Source of the DNA: Siderastrea radians
Lineage: Eukaryota > Cnidaria > Anthozoa > Scleractinia > Rhizangiidae
Assembly: GCA_964017195.1 (NCBI GenBank)
Contig: OZ024894.1
Location: forward strand, 1,674,501-1,738,500
Reading direction: 5' to 3'
DNA length: 64,000 nucleotides
This document shows, piece by piece, positions 48,301-60,300 of the stretch; positions within the stretch are counted from its first letter, which is position 1, and each line of letters starts with the position of its first letter. The position numbers were made by a program, and so were the translations under genes. A model generated the notes under the pieces. That model saw nothing but the letters and a program-made list of their open reading frames with translations. It was not told where the DNA came from and did no database searches.

Positions 48301-51300
48301 TACTGGTTTGTTTTATTAGAATAGGACTGAAAAACGTTATGAACCCTAGTTCGTTCGTTCGTTCGTTCGTTCGTTCGTTCGTTCGTTCGTTCGTTTGTAT
48401 TTGTCAACCTGTTTCGAAGTTATGTAGCCTTCTTATTAATTTTGTGCTACCTGTGTCTATTATTTTTCTCTTTGTTGGTCATTCCTGATTATTATAATAA
48501 TAACTTTTTACCAAAGTAGACTATTCAATAAGGTCACGTGATATACTAGAAGAGCTAAATTGGCCAACACTACTGCATGATAGACAATACAATGCAAATG
48601 AGTATCATGATGTACAAGGTTTATCATGCGACCGTACCTGAGTACTTAACTGAGCTTTTTCGTCTGACCTCTGAGGTGCATAACTACAACCTTAGAGGCA
48701 GTAAGTTCGGCATGCAGTTGTCCAAACCCAAAACTAACTCGTTAAAAAGATCTTTTGCTTATCGCGGGGCAACAGCATGGAATGCACTTCCAGTGTCAAA
48801 GACTTAAAAACATTTAGTTGTTTCAAAGCGCTTTTGAGGAGGGACCACCCTGATAGTTAGATTAGATTACATTTTTTTCTTAATAATAAACATAATAAAG
48901 TTTCTAAGCATTGGTATTAGTAAGAAAAGTTTAAGTCATTGTAATATTGTTATTGTTTATGAGCATTTTAGTTTTTTTAATATTAGATTAATTAGCAACG
49001 CGGCTAATTTGAAAACAAATCTATTGAAATAATTACCGTGTAGAAATAAAGGTAATTCATTCCTTTATGTAGGTTATCATACTCTGAGACTATCCTGTTT
49101 ATACGCCCAACCCGTTACACAACCAAAATGTTATGGCTCTCAGTGGTCACAAACAGTGTCCCTCTGTAATTCCAGTACTCGTGTGTATATAAACAACGTG
49201 AGGAACCGCGTAGCACTCGTGTGATAGACGTAGGTATTTTTTAAGTGTATGTGAAAATGTTGTGAGGGTTAACACGGAGGAACCGAAAGCAATATCTTTG
49301 ACCTCGGCAGGGTTTGAACTCACGATGGTGATCTGGTCCGGAGGCCGTGGATTCAAATCCCGCCGAGGTTAAAGACCTTTAGTTGTACCTCGGTGTTGAT
49401 CTCTGATTTCCTTTTCAAAGCTGCATGGCCCGGGGGAGGGGGGGGATTTCAGTAGGCGTTTGCTCGCTTCGCAGCACTTGTGTATGTGGACAAACTTCTT
49501 ATGCATGCACTTGTCGTTGTTGCAGGGTCGAACTAGTAGCATGTCTGGTGGACATAAGCCAGTTGGTAGGAGGCCAAGTTACAAGGGGATGGTGCGAAGA
49601 AGCCGAAGCATATCAATGTATTGTGATGCATCAAATCAAACATCACGTATGTTATTATTCATCAATTACTATTGCAGTTAAGCAGTACGTGTACCTCCCT
49701 TCCTGTCCTTGCAAATGCCCCCATTATACAGACACCTCTTTGTTATGGACCGTTTTGTGCTCAAACAGGGGACCTCCTCGAAATGGCTTGGTTCATGGGA
49801 GATTTGACCAAAACTCCCTGCCTGCCACTATTAATACGGGCACCGTCTCTGTCCTTTTTTTTTTGTTTTTGTTGTCCTTGTTTTCATAACAGTGGGGACC
49901 TTCAACAACGAGCACGTTGATATCCCATTCGTCTTAGACAGCAAACGGACGTGCTATGTTTTTTACTGGCGCAATTTTGCTGTTTTCCGCGGTTAGGAAT
50001 ACGCACGTTTTGGTGCGTGTAACTTGACCTGATGAGGTCCGGGACATCAACATTCTGGCTGTTTTAAGTCCCTCGTATATCATAAATCGTTAATTTCAGT
50101 AACATTTGTATTGACGAACCACCAAATTCTTTAAACACAGTCTGTAAGAAGGAGAATTTACTCATACAATGTACAAACGGGAAGCTAATTCAGTTGCAGG
50201 TGTTCACGTGTCTTTTTGTAGCTTGTCATTAGTTTTTTGTTGTGATAAACAACCATCTGTCTTTCATATCAGTATACGTACGTACATGTATGTAATGCTT
50301 TTATGTCTGAACTGCTCATTTCTTTGCGTTTGCTAGCTGGCTCTGTGCATGTAAGTCGTTCCTCCACTACCTGGTGTCATGCCGTTCCTGCTTTAAGCCC
50401 CGACCAAACCGCTATAAAACATTGTTTGCGATGAAATGGCCAATAACGGCCGTGCAAAAGGTTTGATCTATATTTAGGACAACCTACACAATGTTATGCG
50501 GAAATTTTTTATCTTATAGCTACCTGGGGCTTAACATTGTAAACATGGTGGTAGGATGTGGCAATAAATAAGTTCTAGTAGAACAAGTTGAATACATGCG
50601 AAATTTGAAACTTCTGTCAAAAAAATTAAATATCAGAAGACCCAGTGACTTTTAGTACCCAACGCGGCCTTTTTTTTCTGAAGTAAGAACATTGTGACCA
50701 GCAAAGTTAAAAGTTGCGTGTTTGCTTTTGTTGTACTTGATTGCCCAAATGTTCTGATTGGTTAAAGAAAAAGTTGCACTGATTTTGTAAAGTAATTAAC
50801 TGCCAGCTTTGCAGGATGCGAAGACAATTAGTCCGCAATAATCTGTATTATCTTTCCCCACTTACGTGTATAAATGAATACTGGCGAAACCAGCGTCCCA
50901 TTAGGGAAACTCAACAAAATGGTTGAGAGTCCTTACTTCCCATCTTAAGGACGGTGCGTCCTAATGCGGAGGTATTTTTCCAAACGTTCAGTGATGACTG
51001 TAGCAAGGGCAAATGGAGACCGAAACGAAAAATGTGGGTAACCACGCATTTTTTAGAGATAATTAAGCAACCATAATTCTAAAAGAGCTCTAAAATGCAA
51101 AGAATGTATGGCATTTTCTTTCCAAATTTTTCCTCAATTATCTCTAAAAAACGCACGGTTACCCCAATTTTCATTTTGGATTCTGATAGCCCTTGCTGAG
51201 ATCTTCTTTTTCCACATACTCAAAAACGGCGCAAAAAACCGTTGTATTAGTAGGCACATTCCTTACGAAACCCGAATATCTGGGACCAGACACAAGATGC

Positions 51301-54300
51301 ACAGAACGTATGCGCAGCAACAAAAGGACGCACCGTCCTTAACCTCGTCCCCAGGCCCTGTGGTGGACGACAATTCCAAGGGGGAGTAGTGGTGCTCCTA
51401 GTCGCTTTGTGGTACGGAAACCTGCTTTTGCGGCAAGCACTAATCAATGGGCCACTAACTCAAATCTGGGGATTGGTCACGGACTAAGTTAACTTAACTC
51501 TACAAATTTACTGCTAACGCATACTTAGTTGAGATTTTCTCGTATTAATTTTTTTGTAACGAGTCTTTGATAACTTACTGTAGATTTCTTCAACGCTGAA
51601 CTTGAATAATAATTGTAGTACTTTAAGACTAATGATGCTAAAAAGTGTTTATATTCAGATTAATATAACTTAAATTATCTTGAGTTGTAAGAAAAGTGCT
51701 CATAAATGCCGTGTAATTGCTCTGTAATGTGTAAATGGGATGTTTTGCTCTTTTCAATGAAAATAATTTAATTTAACCTTCCCTTCTAACTTCAATGCCT
51801 CACAATTTGTATTTTATACCTAGTTGAACCAGGAACCAAAATTGGCGTTCCCTCTAATCAATGTTAAAGGTATTGAGGCTACCCCCCGAAAAAAATGAAC
51901 ATTCTGAGCAAAGGGAAGACAAAAACAAAGTAAAACGTCAGTAAGGACGTTCTTGCCCAAAACTTTTCCCGTGTATTCACATGCACGTTTCTGTGCGTGG
52001 CTCCGTCTGTATTGAGGGACGAGAGCACCTGCAACATTAGTTATGGTAATGGTACTCGTTTGAGTTCAAGTTGTAAGAGTAAATGCATTCAGGGCTTACA
52101 CTGTAAGCGACATAAAGCCAAGGGATCACATGTAATTATTTTCTATTAGCAGCTCTTGGAAATGCATACAGGTTTGTCCAACACTATTTAAGAATTAAGG
52201 GTAAATGACGCCTGCTAGGTTGAAAGATTGAAAAAAGTGGTTATTTACACGTCATACTAAACGTATCCCTGGAAGTCATTTATTCTTCGCTTCTTTCATT
52301 CGCTTGTTACCTTTACTGTTCGTCCGTCACGTTCGTTTACGTTTATGTTGTATTTATCTATTGAAAATGGATTGAAAGTTTAGCAGTGTAGATATGTACT
52401 CTGTGTAAGTACCGCTGTTGTAAGAACTCTTTTAGTCTTTTCCACAGCCTGTTCGTGACATAATTTACTTTTTCATCGCTCTTTTTTGAACCAAGATGTT
52501 GTATGGCCATCATATCACTTGTTTTTCACTTCATGCTTTCTAAGTACTTTTAAGGATTTCAGTGCTGCATGACGACCTCAAGCAGGCGTTGGGAGAGAAG
52601 TCCCTGCCAAACTTGAAACCCTTCTGATGTTGTGATCCATTTCCACCATCACATTCATTCTTTAATTTCACTTCTCAATGGATACTGTCGTTGTACGCGA
52701 ATATACTTGTCTGTTCGACAAAATAAATCGTTTTCGGTCATTTTCTTACTATTTTTTTTACAAAACCTGACACTAAGAAAGTTATGGTTTTTATTATGGC
52801 ATGACTATTTTCCTATTATTCATTTACAAAATAAAAGCACTGTTAGGTTTTCTAAGGTGTAGGAATGGTTTTGACATTATGAAAATCGTTCTAGAAATAG
52901 TTAAAAGTAGCATAGTCATTTAAACTAATTTGCACTTTCAGCGACTCGCAAGTTCTCCGGTTCTACATCACCTTCTTCTCCTCCATGGGATGAAAGCAGC
53001 CCTCCGACTTACTTTGCTGCACCAGGTACACAGAAGTTAACAAAGTTTCTTTTTCTCTCTTCAGGGCTGTAAGGACATTTTCTGACCAAATTTCTGAAAT
53101 GTCCTCTTAATATAAAAATGTGCTCAGACATCGTGTCTGTGCGCCAAAGTAACTCAGAATTTGTCTTCAAGAACTTGTTAATTGTTTTCATAACCTCTGG
53201 AAACACTGAGAGTACACGAAATAACGAACATTTTACAAGAGTTGGATTTAAATGGCTTGGCAACCAATAAAAGCACGCGTTATGTAATCGATTTTTTTGT
53301 GTCTAATGTATCTATCTAATCTATCTAATCGTTTCACCGTTATTAAATTAAGAACTCTATAAAAGATGTAATTATAATTGCAAACTGTAAAATTAACGCA
53401 AAACGCTGCATAATGTATGAAATGTAATTAGTAAGTGTTGACGCAAAATATAAAACGCAGCACTGTCTCTTTAGCTTTTAAGCTTTTTAAACTTGTTATA
53501 TATAAACTGCGGTTGTTGTTGTTGTAACTATGAAGTTATATTGTTTGTTGGTCACCATTACTGTAATTCATCTGATCACAGCCTGGGCGTCACTTCTTCG
53601 GTGGTGCAAGGATTGAAGACGTTTGCACTCAGCCTGTTGCTGTTATTGTTGCTAAAGCTGGCAATTTGTTATTCTTCTTACTCCTATTTGTCAGAAATCG
53701 TCACGATACCTTATAGCAATTAACAAGCAAAGCAATGTGCAAAACACAAAACCAAGATCTGGTTAGAGCTGAAATAACAGTGCGTGGCTATGTAAAGTGC
53801 AATTGACCAATCAGAACTCGACGCAAAAGCATGTAACCAGTGTAACGCACCCTCCCTAAAAGATGCATGTTTCAGCATTGCTAAGAATCCTCTTTTATAG
53901 GATTAATTGTTTGTCCAGAGAATGTTGCATGTGTTAGTTGCTTAATATTTCTCAGCTCAGCAAACGCAAAGATAATTCAAACACAGAGGGGTTTTCCACT
54001 GAGGGTTAAAGGCAAAACAATCAGAGAGGTCTTCACAGAAAAACGCAAAAAAACGCATTTAGCCGTTAAGAACTCAGAGCAAATTCAACTAACTAGTGCC
54101 AAGCGCGGGAAAACGCGTGCAAGCAACTCACGATTTGTTATGTTCTCACTTCCAATTGGTTGAAAAAGTGGCGCAAGTAACTTTTATCCAATCACAGAGC
54201 GTATCAGACCAATCAGTCCTCAAGTCAAAAAAACATGTAAATTCCCTCATGCTTGGCAAAATGGGTATTAGTTGCTTTTGCTCTTGAGTGTTTACAAGAA

Positions 54301-57300
54301 AGGCATGTTTGCTCTGTTTAGTGCAAAGAAGTTGCGGAAGGCTTCCTTCTTTCAACATATATATAGCTCTGCAAACACTTAATGATACTTTCGACGTCGC
54401 TTAGCCTGTTCCAGGCGTTCAGATGTTGGGGCACGAAAGAAAAAAAATTGAGAGCAGAATATCAATATTTTCCGTTCGCGCGCCACCATCTGAACGCCTG
54501 GAACAGGCTTACTGTCACTGGGAAATTGCTCTAATTCCCTTTAAAGGTCACTGGAAAACCTCTCTTAATAAAAATAACCCAATCTAGTCAGCTTATGGTA
54601 CACTTTTCTCCGTGGTGCTTTGTCTAGTTATTTAGAATCTTGTTGTTACCTTCACGTTTTTTGCCTTCTGTAAGCCCTCTCTCTACATTGTCTCTGTTAA
54701 ACCGCCTTCCGCGACAAATAAAACTTGGTAAATTCCAAACAAGGGGTAAAGTCGTGCCTCAATACAACAGACTTCCACAAAAATGAAGTTGTTGTTCGAT
54801 CCCATTTGTATTTGGGGATTGAAACAACTTCTTCCATAACCTTCTATTTGGCATTGTTGCCCTTATATCTTGTCGACGAAGTGCCCCATATTCAAGAGGT
54901 AAAGTGAACGTTTCAATAAACTGGAAAGTCACTCCGTGTTCTCCTTCGGCTGACGCCATTTTCTGCAGCTGACGTAAAATCTAATAAAGAGCTTCCGAGA
55001 TTTGATTGACATGTAATAAAGAGCTTCCAAGATTGTCGAAAGTGAACAACTTGTGTTTGACAAATATCCACACGTCAAAATAGTTGGTGAAACAGTTGGC
55101 GAGAACAGAGACTAGTTCAATTTGTCGCCAATGTGTTTGCTAATTGTTGTTGTGACGTTCACATAACCTAACTACAATTTGTCAACGTATCTGTGTAGCA
55201 AGGTACTCCGTGGGTTTTTTTTCGGCTACTGAAGGCGCATAAGGCCGTCTTAAACATAGAGGAATCAGCTAGATACACAGGCCATTTCTAAACACGAGTT
55301 TGCAACTTCAGTTCGTCGTGTGAAGGCTTTCGCCGGAAATACAGTGTAAAAGGAAACCGCAAATTATAGGGAAAACCTTATACAAATCCAGGGTTATTTG
55401 AAACAATCCAATGGACTAACACCCCTTCCAATGACAGTGATAATACTTCTAGTCACTTCACGTTACAAAAACCTGGGTAAAGTTCCAGTTAAATGTAGGT
55501 GACTTGACTTGTGTGCTTGCCTTTGACTTCATGCCCTCAACATGCTGCGATTGATTCTATTCTGTTTATCTGTACCTAGTTCCCAGATCTGAAGAGAGAG
55601 CATTTGAAAGCAGTCCAGCCAATGGCTGGACGCCAGCTAGGTCGCGTGCCCTGCCAGCTGATATGGAGACCAAAGAGTATCTGACTCAGCTGGAAGAAGC
55701 GGCCACAATTGATGCACAGGCGGATATTCTGCACTTCCTGTACAACACTAAGTAAGCAGACCTCTGGCAATGATTACAGGGTGTCATTACAGGGTGCCCT
55801 TCCTTTCAGTGTAGTTTTAATTATGGGTTACACTAGATCCAGGAAAAATCTTAGCAAAACGGCAGCTAATATAAAGAGACAAAATAATAATAATAATAAT
55901 AAGTAAAGCCAGAGACAACGCACGTGCTGACATAGGGTGATCTAATCTGCGTACGGTCATACAACAAGATGGAGCCATATGACCGCTATTAACTTTGCTG
56001 CTAATGACTGAAATTCACTTGGTTCCTCACTAGGGGGTCCAGTTCAGTACCTGTTTTGTGATGTTGCTTGCTTTCTTCCATTGTTACAAAGTGTTGTTTC
56101 ATTTTGTTTCTTTAGGGGACCCGACTTCGACACACAACTGTTCGGTGAAAGAGGAATCACTGTTGAGAAACTTCTTGGAGAACTGTATGAGAAGGTTGGT
56201 TTTTGTTGCCATTATTCAAGCTTATCTACAATTTAAAACTAATGATAGATGGTTGGACATTAATTTTGTTGATAAAATGTTGCGACAGCCGTCCAACACA
56301 ATTTTGAACAGTGCACAGTCGAGCTAATGAGAGTTTGCTCGGTCCCGACGGAAATCCCATACTTCGGGGAGGGGGTTGAGTTACTCCCTAGAGCTTTTGT
56401 ACGAGAAGATCCCTTTCTCGTTCCAACTATTATGTTGATTATTTAACGTCATGGAGAAAGACGAAGTTTATTTTTGTTGTTTGATCTTGTAGGCTTGTCA
56501 AATTAAATTATGGTCACTTGTACGACACACGGCAGGACTCCTGAGGAAAAGAGTGGAAGATCTGGCAGAGGTATTTTAGCATTGATTTTATTGTGTTTCC
56601 TTCCTTGCTGTAAAATTAACGTGATGATACCAACTAACAATTTAAAGTTAGGCCTCGCTTGTTTTAACGGCAGATAAATTTATCCTGTGTTAATTCCTTT
56701 ACAAGCAGATAAATGAACATAATTAAATGTGTCGCTTATGGGTCAGCATGATTAGCGCAATTTATTAGACTCGGAAAAGACGTAGCCTTTGGCTTGTCCA
56801 AGTTGTTCAAGTTGTCCAAGTCTGTGGCTTGTCCAAGTTCTAAAATACAATTGGCCACATTTTCCGCTTAGACATCGTTTTTTGGAGTACCAGTCAATAT
56901 TAAAGTCGATTTAACCCTTTAAGCCCCAATATAGTACAACGCTAAATTTGGGCGTGCTCCCATTGGTCGAAATCGATCACGTGACGCGATAGTGTCTCTC
57001 CTCAGCGGGCGCCTATCAGTGCATAGTGCCTGTCTTTGGCAATTTTCGCTGAAAATTTAGCGTTGTACAATGAAAACAATAGAGTCCTTCTGTCTCAGGC
57101 TCTATGTGTGATAGGTTCCCTCGGAAATTTGATGTTCAAACCTCATATAATATTTGTTATGAACATCAAATTTCCTTGGGCAAGTTCCTATCACACGATA
57201 GTGCCTTCCACAGAAGGACTCTATTGTTTAAATAGTGATCAGCACCAAATTTCTCCTCATCATATCAATGTATTATAACACATACAGATCATGAGGATTT

Positions 57301-60300
57301 GGAAAATGGTCACCAAACATGAATTGTCTTGATGTTTAAACAGGTTCTCTCAATTAGTAATCAACAAAATCTATGGAGACCAGTAAGGAGAATTTGTATA
57401 ATGATATTGGGGTTTAAAAGGTTAAATTTGAACCAGGTCTAACTTAGACTTTTTCACTGGACCCATTGTGCTCAAAAAGTTCTGATGATTTTTATAGTTA
57501 ATTTTTTTTCGTTTACTAGGCAGCGACGGATCTTTTAGTTCATCAGAAGCAACTAACTGTGGGCATCCCACAAGGAGGCCATGAAGAGGTTATTACAAGG
57601 CAAGTGCTTCAAAATAAATATTTTTTTACTATATCGCTTTTCAGTTCTTTCTGTTCAACTGAACACATCTATGATAGTTTTTTCCTATCAGTCTCACACC
57701 TACCTCCTTAGAGTCGTCGCTTCTTCTGTTCAGGGAAAGTGGGGCAACAGAAACACGCGAACACGAGCGAAAGTAGGTTTCGCGTGGAAACTTGACGCGC
57801 GTGTGGTGGTGAGCTAACCTACACGCGTGTCCAATTTGTACATGGGAACCTGCGTCCGTGCACCATCGCATGTTTTTCTCGCAGGACCTTCCATGAGCTA
57901 AAGGAGAGACTACTCGTAGTCTAGTATCTCCTTGGCAGTGTAACACAGTAACGTTGAGACTTCAAACAAATCACGATTTTTCATTTCCGTTTATGCTGCA
58001 GGCCTCTTCCACCAGATGAAATGAAGAATATAATTTTCAATGTGTTCGGTGAAGATATGAGTACAGGTGTCGTAACACAGGTAAGTGACGAAAATCTTTT
58101 TAGTCTTAATATTAAACCTCTGTGGCACATGCTATACAAGTCTGACCATTTAAATTAAAGCTACTGAGCATTACTGCAAGTTATGCTGTACAAGGTGGTT
58201 ACAACTTGAATCTTTGGCTGAAATTCCAAATTGAGACTTTCAAATGAAAGCTAGTACTTTCCGGTGGTGCTGCTAATCGTGCCACCCAAGGTGCTGTTAA
58301 CTTTTGAGTCTGTGAATGCAATCCAGTGTGACCATTCAATGCAAGCTATTGCGGAGCCGTCTGTTTGTTATGCTGTAAAAGGTGGTTACGACTTTTGATG
58401 CCGTGCCTGAAACCCCCAAGTGAGAGCTGCAAATAAAAGCTAGTACTTAAGTGTGGTGCTGTTTTTCTTGCTGTACAAGGTGGTTCTAAGTTTTGAGTCT
58501 GTGGATGAAATCCTAATGTGTGTCCATTCAAATGATCTATCTTTCCACGTATTACAGAATAAATGTTAAGATTAGTTTTTCGCTGTTTTGGTTTGAGCTA
58601 TGCCGTTCTTGAAATTGAAAAAAGTTAAGTTCTGGTTATTTTTCAGGAACTGCTGGTGTACCTTGGAATCTTTGTAAGAACTGAACCGTCCTTGTTTAAC
58701 GAGATGTTGAGGCTTCGTGTTGGTCTCATCATAGAAGTTATGGTGGCTGAGCTGGCAAGGTCTCTTGACTGTTCTGGTGGGAAACTTTTACACATTATTT
58801 TCCCAGTAGACGACCCCTCTCCCCCTTGTTGTTACATACCTTTTGCAATCACCACGGTTAGAGCGGTTTTCAAATGAGTGTCGTAGAACCAAATCCAAAG
58901 TAATTACACCAGCCAATCACAACAAACACAAATTACCCAATGAACCAATCAGAACTCGAAGCAAATACATGTAACCGGCACCATGCGCGGGAAAACGCGT
59001 GCGAGCAAGTCGCGATTGGTTTGAGTTTTACTTCTGATTGGTCGAGAAAGTGGCGCGAGACTTTTTAACCAATCACAAAGCGAAGTAAAGCAAAACCAAA
59101 GCAAAACGCGAATTACCTTGGACACTGAATTGAAAACTGCTCTAGTGCCTTTGAAACTTGCAAGGCTTAATAGCCAGTCCCTGGATCACGATCTATAAAG
59201 AAAGAAAAGCCTTAATGTGACGAGATTTACTGTTTTTACCTTGAATATTCCAGATCATTCCAGAACATCCTAGAACACTGAGCCCCGTAAACAGATGTTA
59301 TTTCTTTGGAATAGATAACAAATGTGTAATGTTGCTAAACTAGATTTCTTAGAAGTTTCTAGAACAAATATAAGTGAACAGTGTTCAGTCCATTCGAGCA
59401 GTTTTCTGACACAGTATATCCAAAGAGCTAACAGTTTATTGAAGTGGCTGTGTGCCGAACCTAGAGTATTGTAATGCCTCTCTGCCAGGCTGTGGACTGA
59501 GTTCAAAGTGAAGTCTGTGTCACGTGAGGTACTGTAATCTGTGAACTTCAGTTTGGAATCGATCTGCTTGTTGATGTGACTGACAATCTTGCCTTCTGTC
59601 TACAAACTACTACTGTTGATCAGTCATGCAATTGTTTTATAGGTGAGGACGCCGCGGAGTTCTTCATGAACTTGAGTCCTTTTGATATGAAAATGCTTCT
59701 GTACCATATCCTGAGTGGAAAAGAACTGCATGTTACAAACGGTGGGTATAAATCCTAAAGTGTAACCACTCAAATGAAAGCTACTGAGCAGTACTTTCCT
59801 GTGGTGCTGTTTATTGTGCTGTACAAGGTGGTTTTAACTTTTGCGTGTGTGAATCAAATCCGTAAGTGTGACCATTCAAATGAAAGATGTCGAGCAGTAC
59901 TTTCCTGTGGTGCTGTTTATTGTGCTGTGCACGGTGGTTCTAACTTTTGCGTGTGTGAATCAAATCCGTAAGTGTGACCATTCAAATGAAAGATGTTGAG
60001 CAGTACTTTCCTAGAAGTGGTTCTGAGTTTTCAGTCTGTGGATGAAATCCTAAAGTGTGACCATTCAAATAAAAGCTGAGCAGTACTTTCCTGTGGTATT
60101 GTTTGTTTTAAACAACTGAAAAACTGTTTATCATTGTTATAGAATCCGTACGTTCCATACCAGAGAAGACGGTACCCGACTTTGTAAACATCGACCTTCC
60201 CAAGAGAGTTGGAATTAAAAAGCTATCCAGCGCTATAAAGGTCAGACATTGATGTGCGGTCTGCTTTGTTTACCAAGAGACCATTAGTCATTACATGAGG

